DNA of 64,000 nt from Chitinophagales bacterium. GTDB lineage: Bacteria; Bacteroidota; Bacteroidia; Chitinophagales; Saprospiraceae. Each line of letters begins with the position of its first letter. Within the stretch, counting starts at the first letter, position 1. Under the pieces are notes generated by a model. The model had not been told where the DNA came from, searched no databases, and saw nothing but the letters and a program-made list of their open reading frames with translations. The stretch covers positions 142,263 through 206,262 of the forward strand of contig JAAFJY010000011.1 of assembly GCA_013299105.1 (NCBI GenBank), in the 5' to 3' direction. Below are positions 54,114 through 63,228 of this stretch, piece by piece. Position numbers and translations under genes: made by a program.

Positions 54114-54347
54114 CTACCAATGGCTCTGTCCCCATTGAGGCCAAGACTGATCCCAACCTTGCTCCCATTGAGAGATAGCACTATTTTGGAAATTACCATC
54201 ATCTGGACTTGGCTCAGAATTAAGAGAAAAATGAGCAAGTTCAAAAACCTTTACTTTTACCTCAGGTGATGCTTTCTGAAATGCCTCACGAACCTTGGCT
54301 GCCCGGTCAGAAACGGAAATTTCCGCTTGCAATTCTTGTGCCTGCAT
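54114..54347 (-). CDS. RiPP precursor peptide with Trp-x-Gln core
   Basis: A 77-residue peptide: leader 1-~55 (Glu/Lys/Ala-rich helix with VREAFQKASPEVKVKVFEL) and a core at the C-terminus, ISQWEQGWDQSWPQWGQSHW. Trp stands at 61, 65, 69, 72 and 77, and the first four are each followed by x-Gln: WEQ, WDQ, WPQ, WGQ. In triceptide-type RiPPs the radical SAM enzyme links an aromatic residue to the residue two positions on; here that would be W to Q. No Cys is present, so a lantipeptide or thioether route is unlikely. No dedicated exporter or leader peptidase is seen, though a secreted papain-like protease lies just upstream. Confidence 0.78.
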   Translation of the reverse strand: MQAQELQAEISVSDRAAKVREAFQKASPEVKVKVFELAHFSLNSEPSPDDGNFQNSAISQWEQGWDQSWPQWGQSHW

Positions 54348-54450
54348 GATATTAGAATTTAAGTGAAAAAATCTGAAAGCTTATCCTACCCACATCTCGG
54401 CCAAAAATGGTCAGCTTCTTGGCTGGAAACGAGCAGGATAATTTTACAAC

Positions 54451-57400
54451 TTACATCTTGACCATCCGACCATAAAGCACTTCTTTACCCGTATCAATTT
54501 GGTACAAGTAAACACCTGCCTGAGAGGTCCATTGAGGAGATAGTTCAAGTACATTTTTGCCAGATTGAATTTTTCGTTTTTCTCGGTGGATCAGGTGCCC
54601 AGTCATATCAAAAATACTTAACCAAGCATCGATTGATACAGGGCTAGTCAGTAGCAGTTGTGCTGCTTCATTGAAGGGATTCGGGCTGACCAGATGCTGC
54701 CAAGCTTTATCTTTTTGCTGATCACTGACACTGGTCGAAACAGCACCAGCACCAGCGCCTACACCTGTACAGCCTACTACAATTGGTTGAAATGCAAAGA
54801 AAAGGTTGTTGTCAAAAAAGGACTCATCAGATTCATTGACTTGTTTTTTGCAATCTGCGTTGATTCCAACATAATAATTTCCCGTTGGAATTGAAAAATT
54901 ACAAATATTTACGCGTACCAATAACTCAACGAGCTCACTTGAGTTGAGTGCCCTTAACTCCCCTTCTCCAATGTTGTAATTATTCTGATTGTTGGTACTT
55001 CTCGAAAGATAAAAACACAATTTACTGGCAGCGGAAGCCCTTTGTCCATTGTTCTTTACTTGAAAGCGAATACTCAAAATCGCACCATTCAAGCTCACGG
55101 TTCCAACGTTATTGAAGGTCAAGTTAGATAAAGACTGATTACAAGGTACTGTTTTAACGCCTGCACAAAGTGCCTGACAAGCATCTGCATAAATTTTGCC
55201 ATCGGCACCACAAACGGGATCCGTACCACCAGGCTCACAAAGCACAAGTCGAATCGAAAAGGACTTATTCAAAACACAACCTTGCGCATCTGTTACCGTT
55301 ACTGAAAATGCGCCCGAAGTATTTAAAATGTCTGAGGTAGTAGCTCCGTTGCTCCAGCGATACTGGTAAGGAGCTTTTCCTCCACTTGGATTCAATACTA
55401 TACTACCGCCATTTTTGTTGTTACATGCGTCAGTGACTTTCTCATTAAGTGTGATATTGTTACAATTGACCAGTGCACAAGCAGTGTGATTTATGCTTTG
55501 TGTGAAATAAGCACCGTTATCACCGACAGCTTCGTTACTCTCCGCCACATCATTGCCACAATCGATACTGAAAATTAATATATATTCTCCTGCTGGGATT
55601 TTCAAGTCGCATAAATTTACTTGAAAGCCAATCGTTCGGGATTGTCCTGCGGCCAGGATTGATGTACTTCTAGAGCCAATTAAAACCTGGTTTTGAAATG
55701 AAGTTGAAGCTAGGAAAAAGCATACTTTACTAGCATTTGCACTGGCATTGCCATTGTTTACCAATAAAAAACTGGCACTTAAAGTTGAACCTTGAAGATT
55801 TATTGATGCTTCCTGACCAAATGTTAGATTAGGAAGTGATGAGCCAGAACTCAAAGTAATATCGTCAACAAAGTATTCATTCCGCAAAGAAGGGGGATAA
55901 AAATTAAGTGCACTCAGGATTTTGCTGCCATTCGAAGCCGATGGTGTGTTACTGAATTTCCAAGTGTAAATTTGGCGCTCATCAATGAAAAAAGAAATGG
56001 CATCATTGTCAAGGTCAATCACCTGTTTGATGTTCATCCAGGTATTGTAACTGTAGCCGAAACTAATTTGCTGGTTATTGACCTTTAACGATCCACCAAG
56101 CTCCTTGTCAAAATAAACCTCATAGGCCCATTCATTCTGATTACTATCAGGGTTGAATCGATGTAATAAATTGTAATACGCATTTTGGCCAGTTGGAATG
56201 TACATTTTGAAACTTAAAGTGTATTTCCCTGCGATTCGATCCCCCAAGCGCATGACCACATCTTGTAAGCCCCCCTCCGAACCAGTACCTTTGATTTTCA
56301 AATAGCGATTTCCGTTAATAGCGGTTTCAATGATTCCGTCTTCGCTGCCTCCTTCTGCGCCACTCCACGTCGTCCAACATGTAGATTGAGGGCCTAAACT
56401 GCCATTTCGATAACTGTTGAAATTCTCACAAATGTTGTTTGCAGAAGGGCTGGTACAGGCGCAACCAGTATTGGTCGAACCCGTGGAAAAAGTTTGGGTA
56501 TTTGACCATTCAGCAGTTTTGTTTCCACAACCATAAGTCACCTGAAACTCATAAGTAGCGCCACTTATTAAATTTCCAAGCGAAAAAGTAGAGGACTGCT
56601 GGTTTCCTGTATCCGTCCAGGCGCTGGTGCCTGCTTGACGGTAACGCCATCGATAAAATGCCCCATCTACTTTAACATTGAATAAAGCATTTGTTCCATT
56701 TATCGCAACGCTGAACCGAGATGGATCCAATTTGGGCAAAACAATAGCAGGTCTGACCCAAGCGGCATAACTACCTATGCGCGAAGTACCATATTTGATC
56801 CACATGTAGCCGGATTCACCCCAAGAAGTGCCCCATGAATTTTTTATTAACCATGCTTGTTTGCTATCGTCCCAACCGATGATGCACACAATATGATCCA
56901 TTGTTAGGTCGGAATGGGTCTCAAAAACGCCACCTTTGTATTGGTAAAATGCACTGTAACCTGCTTTTACACTAGTCAATACGCCACCGTGTAATACGAT
57001 GGCCTTTTTTATGGCATCAGTGCTGGCAACTTCGGCCACATTACCAATTGAATTGATGTACTCCCAAGTTTCAACTTTTAAACTCGTTATTCTTTGAGCG
57101 GTACAAGATTGTTGAGCAGCTCTATAGGGAAATTGGGATTCCAGTTGAGCACTGGTGTTTTTCTGCCAGTCATAAGTCCTTTCAAAATAGCCACCAATGC
57201 AATTTCCTGCGTTGCTACAATCCAGTACATATTGCTCTGATAAATCCAAATTTGCGCTGTTATAACCAGTACATTTTCCAAAATTGTATAGAATGCTGGT
57301 TTCAAGAGCCGAAATGGCACCAAAAGCCCAACAGCTTCCACAATTGCCTTGGTTTTTGATGGGGGTGACGGCTCCCAGTGTGCGCAGATCAAATTTTGAA

Positions 57401-57573
57401 GGAATATCAAGGCTGTAAAGGATCCTTGTTCCATTATTTTGTGCATCCTGTCTTTGTTGTTCTGCTTCCTTTTGGGCATTAGGGTTTATTTGCATACCCG
57501 TAAAAAATTGGGCATTAGCGTTGACCACAGGAAAAACAAGCAACAATAGAGTTTTGATGATTAGATTTTTCAT
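54451..57573 (-). CDS. T9SS-secreted papain-type (C1A) protease with Kazal-like, SprB and CARDB modules
   Basis: 1040 residues with a signal peptide (MKNLIIKTLLLLVFPVVNANAQ). The catalytic domain (~55-275) has Cys in NQGNCGSCWAFGAIS, His in TMDHIVCIIGWDDS and Asn in IKNSWGTSWGESGYMW. It is followed by an Fn3-like segment, a LamG-like sandwich (~395-585), two CARDB-like blocks (GQEASINLQGSTLSASFLLV), a SprB-like repeat (APYQYRWSNGATTSDILN), a Kazal-like block (DPVCGADGKIYADACQALCAGV) and a T9SS sorting domain (SPNPFNEAAQLLLTSPVSI). It is extracellular. It lies 103 bases upstream of the RiPP precursor on the same strand; a role in peptide processing is possible but unproven. Confidence 0.9.
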   Translation of the reverse strand: MKNLIIKTLLLLVFPVVNANAQFFTGMQINPNAQKEAEQQRQDAQNNGTRILYSLDIPSKFDLRTLGAVTPIKNQGNCGSCWAFGAISALETSILYNFGKCTGYNSANLDLSEQYVLDCSNAGNCIGGYFERTYDWQKNTSAQLESQFPYRAAQQSCTAQRITSLKVETWEYINSIGNVAEVASTDAIKKAIVLHGGVLTSVKAGYSAFYQYKGGVFETHSDLTMDHIVCIIGWDDSKQAWLIKNSWGTSWGESGYMWIKYGTSRIGSYAAWVRPAIVLPKLDPSRFSVAINGTNALFNVKVDGAFYRWRYRQAGTSAWTDTGNQQSSTFSLGNLISGATYEFQVTYGCGNKTAEWSNTQTFSTGSTNTGCACTSPSANNICENFNSYRNGSLGPQSTCWTTWSGAEGGSEDGIIETAINGNRYLKIKGTGSEGGLQDVVMRLGDRIAGKYTLSFKMYIPTGQNAYYNLLHRFNPDSNQNEWAYEVYFDKELGGSLKVNNQQISFGYSYNTWMNIKQVIDLDNDAISFFIDERQIYTWKFSNTPSASNGSKILSALNFYPPSLRNEYFVDDITLSSGSSLPNLTFGQEASINLQGSTLSASFLLVNNGNASANASKVCFFLASTSFQNQVLIGSRSTSILAAGQSRTIGFQVNLCDLKIPAGEYILIFSIDCGNDVAESNEAVGDNGAYFTQSINHTACALVNCNNITLNEKVTDACNNKNGGSIVLNPSGGKAPYQYRWSNGATTSDILNTSGAFSVTVTDAQGCVLNKSFSIRLVLCEPGGTDPVCGADGKIYADACQALCAGVKTVPCNQSLSNLTFNNVGTVSLNGAILSIRFQVKNNGQRASAASKLCFYLSRSTNNQNNYNIGEGELRALNSSELVELLVRVNICNFSIPTGNYYVGINADCKKQVNESDESFFDNNLFFAFQPIVVGCTGVGAGAGAVSTSVSDQQKDKAWQHLVSPNPFNEAAQLLLTSPVSIDAWLSIFDMTGHLIHREKRKIQSGKNVLELSPQWTSQAGVYLYQIDTGKEVLYGRMVKM

Positions 57574-57640
57574 TACAGGGTTTTGAATGATAAAAGAAAT
57601 CTACAGGCGAAAAGACATGGTGATTCGATAATCATCCCCC

Positions 57641-59746
57641 TCAAATTCCCCGAACCCTTTCCTGCAAAAGCTTATCCGTCTTGGACCAGAAAAACCAATT
57701 GCCCCATTCTTTGACTTCTTGCTTCTTGCTCAAGGTTTCGCCGCGGGTTTGAAGCATGATTTTTCCATTTTTGAGGACCAGGCTTCGTTCCAACCAACAG
57801 GGGTGTAAGTGATGTCCGGGCAATGAATACGCCCGAATTCGATTCCCTTCTTCATCCACTTTGATCACGATCGGATTGCCTTTTTGCATGGTCAGGTCAA
57901 ATTTACTCGTCATGCAGTTTTTGACCGCACGCTCGTCTGCACTTGGGAGGCACAGTTTGACTTGGGTTTTCATGATGTTTAACACCTGCTTTAATGATTG
58001 CGTACCTCGTCCAGTACCCAAGTTGGTTTCAAAATCAAACTTTTGAAATGCAGGATTGTCGGCAGGATAATCCTGCACAATCTGCCCTTCTCCGCAGGTT
58101 GGTGTAGGTTTGGGAGCAGGATTTGGCTGGGGTTTGGGATCTTCATCTTCGGGTTTTGGCGTTGGAGGCTCAGGTTTTTTAGGCTCGTCTTCACCTTTTT
58201 CATCATCCGGGTCATCGCTTGGCGTAGGTTCTTCCGCCGTAGGTTCTGAGTCCTTGGGTTTTTGCCCTTTGCAGGGGTCCATGCCTACCTTTATCTTTCC
58301 TGTTTGGAATTTTTGGGCTCGCTGCAACAAAGCATTCTTGCTCAAACCAGGACCATCCACCGCTAAAACATGTCGATCAGCCGTAGGGTAGTTTATTTCT
58401 TGAACACCATAATACTGTACATAAAACCCATCGGAGGTATTGACTTTAATGGGGGTTTTTTCCGCAGATTCGTGATTACGGTACATGTCATTGTAGATGT
58501 ACTCCTTTTTACTATAGGTGAGCAAATCAAATGCGCTACATCCCCATACAACTTTGAAGTCCGTATTGTAAAAATCGGTAGTTGAAACAGTATGCCCCAC
58601 CATCGCTTTTGACCAATCTACGTACCCTCTTGTGTAAGCATAATCATTCCCCAATACTTCTGAATGAAAGCCAAGGAATACATCACCTTTTTCCAAGCAC
58701 CGTGGAATGGTAAAAAAAGTATTGTGAAATTCGCTGTAATCCAACACCCCATTGCTCTTGCCAAAATCGGCAAGGTAATCCAGTATTTCCTGATCGGTTT
58801 TTTGAGTGGATTGTGAAAAAATCACAAACCCTCCCTGCATATCAACCAGGATCATGTAGGTACGCAACTGTCCTGTACGAGGCTCAATGGTCACTTTGTA
58901 GCCGAGCAAATTGGTATAGGACAAAACCTTGATCGGCTCATACTCTTCGGTATTGTAATTGCCCGTACTCAGGATCATAGAAGCAAAATACCAGGCAATC
59001 AGCTCCGCATCTTTTCCCGTACCCTTTTCTGATTGTTGAATCGCTCGTGCTTTTTCTTGGAGTTGGTGATCTGCGATCAGTTTCAGTACATCTACGGTCA
59101 CTTGGTCCCCATACAAGTTGTCTTTGTAAATGACCTCGGCGAATGCTTCAGCGTGCTGTGCGATGTTGTTTCTGCCAATTCCACGCGGTAAGTCCAGTGC
59201 TGCATCATAAAAATTCTGCATGGCACTGCGCGGAATATCACCTTTGGGTAAGTTAAAAAGGCTTACATTTTCTATGTTCAATACATCGCTTTTCGGGAAC
59301 TTACCGATCAATTCGTAGATGTTTTCCGGCAGGTCTGGCCGAACTGCGTTGATGTTCTCGATTTCCTCCAGCGCCTTTTTGTCAAAGGGTAGCATGTTCT
59401 TTTTGACGGTATTGAAATTCAAGACTGCCAAGTCTTTGAGCTTGTACTTGATGTCTAGCTCGATTTGCAGTTGCGATGCTGCAATCGTATCTTTTTCGGC
59501 CCCAGTCATGGTGACATACCACTTACTGCTTTGGTCCATTTCATCGGTCAAGACCACCATATAGGAAGGAATGTCCATTTTCTTGAGCCGCTGTTGCAAC
59601 TTCTGGGCTTGGTAATAGCTCCTCGCCCTTCCCAGTTCAACGGCAAAGGGCGAGGAGTCTGAAAACTGCTTAACCCCACAAGCACTCAATAACATAATCA
59701 ATAAGAGAAGACCGAATAGATACGGTGTTGCAATCCGATTGTTCAT
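57641..59746 (-). CDS. Lipoprotein with SPOR-like N-terminus and Pro-rich linker, unknown function
   Basis: 701 residues. The signal MNNRIATPYLFGLLLLIMLLSACGV has a lipobox LSAC. Residues ~30-100 (FAVELGRARSYYQAQKLQQRL, WYVTMTGA) resemble a SPOR (peptidoglycan-binding) repeat. The middle (~150-470) is an unrecognised domain with WYFASMILSTGNYN. Next comes a charged Pro/Glu/Lys linker (~490-555, PKKPEPPTPKPEDEDPK) and a C-terminal domain with CGEGQIVQDYP and HHLHPCWLERSLVLKNGK. Its start overlaps the stop of the membrane-protein gene (ATGA), so the two are translationally coupled. Confidence 0.75.
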   Translation of the reverse strand: MNNRIATPYLFGLLLLIMLLSACGVKQFSDSSPFAVELGRARSYYQAQKLQQRLKKMDIPSYMVVLTDEMDQSSKWYVTMTGAEKDTIAASQLQIELDIKYKLKDLAVLNFNTVKKNMLPFDKKALEEIENINAVRPDLPENIYELIGKFPKSDVLNIENVSLFNLPKGDIPRSAMQNFYDAALDLPRGIGRNNIAQHAEAFAEVIYKDNLYGDQVTVDVLKLIADHQLQEKARAIQQSEKGTGKDAELIAWYFASMILSTGNYNTEEYEPIKVLSYTNLLGYKVTIEPRTGQLRTYMILVDMQGGFVIFSQSTQKTDQEILDYLADFGKSNGVLDYSEFHNTFFTIPRCLEKGDVFLGFHSEVLGNDYAYTRGYVDWSKAMVGHTVSTTDFYNTDFKVVWGCSAFDLLTYSKKEYIYNDMYRNHESAEKTPIKVNTSDGFYVQYYGVQEINYPTADRHVLAVDGPGLSKNALLQRAQKFQTGKIKVGMDPCKGQKPKDSEPTAEEPTPSDDPDDEKGEDEPKKPEPPTPKPEDEDPKPQPNPAPKPTPTCGEGQIVQDYPADNPAFQKFDFETNLGTGRGTQSLKQVLNIMKTQVKLCLPSADERAVKNCMTSKFDLTMQKGNPIVIKVDEEGNRIRAYSLPGHHLHPCWLERSLVLKNGKIMLQTRGETLSKKQEVKEWGNWFFWSKTDKLLQERVRGI

Positions 59747-60363
59747 GCGCTTGGGGTATTGGTAGGGTCAATAGGATTGACTGGATTTACATTGACGGGG
59801 CCAGCCGTAGCGGGGTTCTTATTTGGAGTGGGATAACCCTCCAATTTCCAGCGTAAAAAACTGATTGCGCCACCCAAAAGGAGCCCCAGCAAGCACAGCC
59901 AAAACCAGATTTTAAAGACTGCAACAATTTGCATGGATGTCACCGCTGATTTGAAGCCTATGCGCATGATGAAAAGGCTCATCGCGCCAACGCCTCCAGC
60001 AATGGTCCCGACCAGAGGTTCATGGGGGTGCTTTTTGAGGTAAGCCCCTAGCCCAGTGCCTGCTGCTAAAAATGCCAGGATCGCCCAAATATTGGGTGGG
60101 ATTTTTCCTTTTTGTTGCGTTGGGTCAGCATCAAAGTAATTGCCACCGTCTCCCATGGGAGGTTTGACTTTTTTGCCAATCACCAAATTGAAGCCACTGA
60201 CGCTGGTGATTTTTTGCCCCGTAGTACATTGCAAATCACAAAAAGTAAAAAAGAACAAAATCAAAGCGACCCCGAATGAAACGGGTGCCACTTCTCTCTT
60301 AGAAGCGATTTCTTTTTCCGTAGGTACTTGTACGGTAATGGTGGTTCGCTGGTTGTTTTCCAT
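59743..60363 (-). CDS. Membrane protein of unknown function, coupled to the SPOR-like lipoprotein
   Basis: The start is placed at ATG 60363 (MENNQRTTITVQVPTEKEI); the frame extends to 60399. 206 residues with four hydrophobic segments: VSFGVALILFFFTFCDL, IWAILAFLAAGTGLGAYL, LVGTIAGGVGAMSLFIMRI and IWFWLCLLGLLLGGAISFL. It has a Pro/Asn-rich C-terminal tail (NVNPVNPIDPTNTPSA). No family recognised. Overlapping stop/start with the lipoprotein gene suggests a joint complex. Confidence 0.7.
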   Translation of the reverse strand: MENNQRTTITVQVPTEKEIASKREVAPVSFGVALILFFFTFCDLQCTTGQKITSVSGFNLVIGKKVKPPMGDGGNYFDADPTQQKGKIPPNIWAILAFLAAGTGLGAYLKKHPHEPLVGTIAGGVGAMSLFIMRIGFKSAVTSMQIVAVFKIWFWLCLLGLLLGGAISFLRWKLEGYPTPNKNPATAGPVNVNPVNPIDPTNTPSA

Positions 60364-60412
60364 GCTATTTTTGCTTAACTTTGAAGAATCTTGTTTCAAA
60401 ATCGTATTTCAC

Positions 60413-62338
60413 ATGTTCCGTCACTGCTTACTCTTAGGACTTCTGGTATCTTTATCTTCATGGGTATATGCACAGCCTCAAACGGCTGAGCTTACAATGG
60501 AGGAGGCTAATCGTATTTTTGCACAGGCTCGAACCGCGTTAAACGATTTGAAGTACACAGAAGCGCTTCAACTCTTAAAACAAATCGAACCCATTTTCAA
60601 GGCAAAGCTCCCGACCAACGCTCCCCAACAGGTGGAACTAATCTGCCTCAAAGCTTTGTGCCACCTTAAGCTCTATAGTCGAATCCCCTCAAGCGACCAG
60701 CAGCAATTACAAGCGCTGAAGACTAGCGTCTCAGGGATTGATAAGGCTCTTTTGTATTTTACCTTGGGCTCTGAACAAGCTTTAGTTAGCGATTTTAAAA
60801 AAGCTAGGGAGCTTTATGAGGTCGCCATACCTTTATATGAGTCATTGCCGGGGCCACCACACGTGTTTTTGGCTCGCATGCATACTAATCTGGGCGTGTT
60901 TGACCGTAATGAGGGGTTTCTAGACCAAGCGCTCAAAAATCTTAACCTCGCTTTGAAGGAATTTGAAGAAACACTTGGCACTAATCACCTATCCACGGCT
61001 ATTGCCTTGGTCAATCGAGGACTAATCCTCAACGAATTAGGTCTCTATGACCAAGCCATTCAGGACCACCAGCGCTGCCTCGCCATTCGCTACCCTAAAT
61101 TGCCCAAGTACGATCCGGACCTCAACATTAGCCACCTCAACTTGGGTCTGGCTTACTCCAACAAAGGGGACTACAGCCGTGCAGAGGATTATTTGGTGTT
61201 GGCAAAAGAAGGAATGCTACGAAATGGTCCTAACAGATTGTCTTATGCTTACGTCAACCTTGGCATAGTAGCAGGGGGGAAAAATAATCCTGCCGATGAA
61301 AGGGCCTATTACCTGAAAGCCATTGAATTGGAACAGGGTGACCCAGTTGAGCTAGCACACACCTACATGAATATTGGCATTAGTCATCGAGATGAGCAAA
61401 ATCTGACCGAGGCCAGGACTTTTTTTGAAAAGGCCCTCACCCTTTTTCCAGCACAGCATCCCTTTAAAGTCAGGTGCCTTCACAGTTTAGGCTTGACATA
61501 CCTGTATCAAAACTCAGATGAAACGGCGAAATCATTTTTTCGCTTAGCCATGGAAAGCTCCAAAAATTTCCAGGGAAAAAACCGCTACTTTGCCTATTTT
61601 GATCATTACTATTTGGCTTTGGTCCAACTCAAGCAAGACAGTGTGTATGCTGCTTTGGAGAACAATTACCGAGCACAGAAAGCAATAGGTCATCAGCCTG
61701 GACAAGCCATTTCCAACTTGACTTCTTTACGAGATCTTTGCCCTTTATTGGCTCAAGAATTGGCTATTTTGTCCAGAGCAAGTGCGCTAAAACTACCTGA
61801 ATTTAACGATCAAAAAACCTTGGCTTTGGCTAATCACACGTTGAACATATTTGATCAATTGCGGTCTTCATTACGCGGAAAGGAAGCTAAAGCCAGAATT
61901 CAGAATACCTTGCTTATGACTTTTGAGCTAGCCTTGAAAGCCGCCAAAAACCTGAGCCAGGGAACGACTAAATCCCAATACACACAGCAAGCCTTACAAA
62001 TAATGGAGCGTTCAAAAGCTATGGTAATGTTGGAAATAATGCGCAATGCAGATATTCGCGCTGTTCCCAATATTGCTATCGAATTATTGAACCAAGAAAA
62101 AGACCTGCGGCAAAAAATCACTATCCTTGAGGAACGGCAACAAGGAATGCTGAGTACCCAAGCTGATTTGGAGGATGCAGCGCTCCGATCAATCGCAATT
62201 GAACTCTCCGAAGTCAATCGTCAGTACGACCAACTTATGGTCCAACTAAAAGAGAAACAACCCCAATTGTTCGACCCTCAATACAGCCTCAAAACCATCA
62301 GTTTGAGTGATATTCAACAAAAAATCCTGCGGAATTAG
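60413..62338 (+). CDS. TPR protein, truncated before a CHAT domain
   Basis: The start at ATG 60413 gives MFRHCLLLGLLVSLSSWVYAQ, a signal peptide; 641 residues (the frame extends upstream to 60140). At least six tetratricopeptide repeats: HTNLGVFDRNEGFLDQALKNL, LVNRGLILNELGLYDQAIQD, HLNLGLAYSNKGDYSRAEDYL and others. They are followed by a coiled-coil region (DLRQKITILEERQQGML). The last residues (PQLFDPQYSLKTISLSDIQQ) match the junction where TPR-CHAT proteins continue into the CHAT cysteine-peptidase domain, but a stop follows 5 residues later. It may be a scaffold without protease. Divergent from the membrane-protein gene. Confidence 0.82.
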   Translation: MFRHCLLLGLLVSLSSWVYAQPQTAELTMEEANRIFAQARTALNDLKYTEALQLLKQIEPIFKAKLPTNAPQQVELICLKALCHLKLYSRIPSSDQQQLQALKTSVSGIDKALLYFTLGSEQALVSDFKKARELYEVAIPLYESLPGPPHVFLARMHTNLGVFDRNEGFLDQALKNLNLALKEFEETLGTNHLSTAIALVNRGLILNELGLYDQAIQDHQRCLAIRYPKLPKYDPDLNISHLNLGLAYSNKGDYSRAEDYLVLAKEGMLRNGPNRLSYAYVNLGIVAGGKNNPADERAYYLKAIELEQGDPVELAHTYMNIGISHRDEQNLTEARTFFEKALTLFPAQHPFKVRCLHSLGLTYLYQNSDETAKSFFRLAMESSKNFQGKNRYFAYFDHYYLALVQLKQDSVYAALENNYRAQKAIGHQPGQAISNLTSLRDLCPLLAQELAILSRASALKLPEFNDQKTLALANHTLNIFDQLRSSLRGKEAKARIQNTLLMTFELALKAAKNLSQGTTKSQYTQQALQIMERSKAMVMLEIMRNADIRAVPNIAIELLNQEKDLRQKITILEERQQGMLSTQADLEDAALRSIAIELSEVNRQYDQLMVQLKEKQPQLFDPQYSLKTISLSDIQQKILRN

Positions 62339-62368
62339 CCAACTTAGAGCCAGAGAACACCAAACTGG

Positions 62369-62734
62369 TCACACCATGTAGTCACTGTTATTACCAGTTT
62401 CGGCATTGGTAGAAGTACCACTGTCACCAGGATTGGCGTGGTTGTTGGTATTGCCATTTGGAGCAGGGTTGTTGTGGTTGTTGATGACAATAGTGTGTTG
62501 GTTGCTATTGTTCTGCCCCGCTGCAAAAAAGTGGAAGTTGTACTTCCGGTCAAAATTCTGATCGCTCATCAGCAGCAGTAGGATTCCGTCAATCACGCCA
62601 ATGAAGGCCGGAACGAAGGTCCAACAAAAGAGCAGGTGCAAAATGCCCAAGCCACCCTGGCCGAGGTAAAACCTGTGTACGCCAAGTCCACCCAAGAATA
62701 TGGCCAGGAGTGCGGCGGTGATGCGACTTTTCAT
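62369..62734 (-). CDS. TM2 domain protein
   Basis: The 121-residue protein has a TM2 domain (~3-57): two membrane helices with AALLAIFLGGLGVHRFYLG, the family hallmark, and GVIDGILLLLMSDQNFD. The remainder is an Asn/Gly-rich hydrophilic tail (NNHNNPAPNGNTNNHANPGD). Function in bacteria is unknown. Convergent with the TPR gene. Confidence 0.9.
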   Translation of the reverse strand: MKSRITAALLAIFLGGLGVHRFYLGQGGLGILHLLFCWTFVPAFIGVIDGILLLLMSDQNFDRKYNFHFFAAGQNNSNQHTIVINNHNNPAPNGNTNNHANPGDSGTSTNAETGNNSDYMV

Positions 62735-62797
62735 AAATTATGGTTGTTTTAGTGGTTGAAAAAAGTAGTGAACCTCTGGGCGTAGGAAAAAATGCTT

Positions 62798-63055
62798 TCA
62801 CTCGTCTGTTAGGTCCATGTAGCCAGTTACATCAGTATTTCCCCCTCTCTGCTCCAAGCACCGCCAAGCCAAAATCGTCTTCTTCACCCCCATCTTCTTT
62901 CTCGCCCGTTTCAAGTGGGTATTGATGGTGTGTTCTGACACTTTCAGCTCCTGTGCAATGAGCGCGGTATTCATGTACTGCCCCCAAAGCCTGAGCACTT
63001 GCCGTTCGCGGTGCGTAACGCTGGGAGGAGCATTGGTTTTTAGAGGGCTTTTCAT
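62798..63055 (-). CDS. LuxR-type DNA-binding protein (helix-turn-helix only)
   Basis: The start is placed at ATG 63055 (MKSPLKTNAPPSVTHRERQV); the frame extends to 63091. 85 residues, essentially one GerE/LuxR helix-turn-helix: THRERQVLRLWGQYMNTALIAQELKVSEHTINTHLKRARKKMGV, given here by its ends. No receiver or sensor domain is present. Such stand-alone regulators bind DNA as dimers; the target is unknown. Confidence 0.85.
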   Translation of the reverse strand: MKSPLKTNAPPSVTHRERQVLRLWGQYMNTALIAQELKVSEHTINTHLKRARKKMGVKKTILAWRCLEQRGGNTDVTGYMDLTDE

Positions 63056-63228
63056 GTTGTACCATTTTTTTGGTACGCACAAGTTTAGCACCTGAACCTA
63101 CATATATTCAAAAAATACAAAGGACTAAAAAAGTAATTTTGGGGCGATCTCAATTATTGTTCCTCATAAATAATTGAAAATCAAATTGATAATCCATTAT
63201 CTAAACAGCATTTTTATGCTTATTTTCT

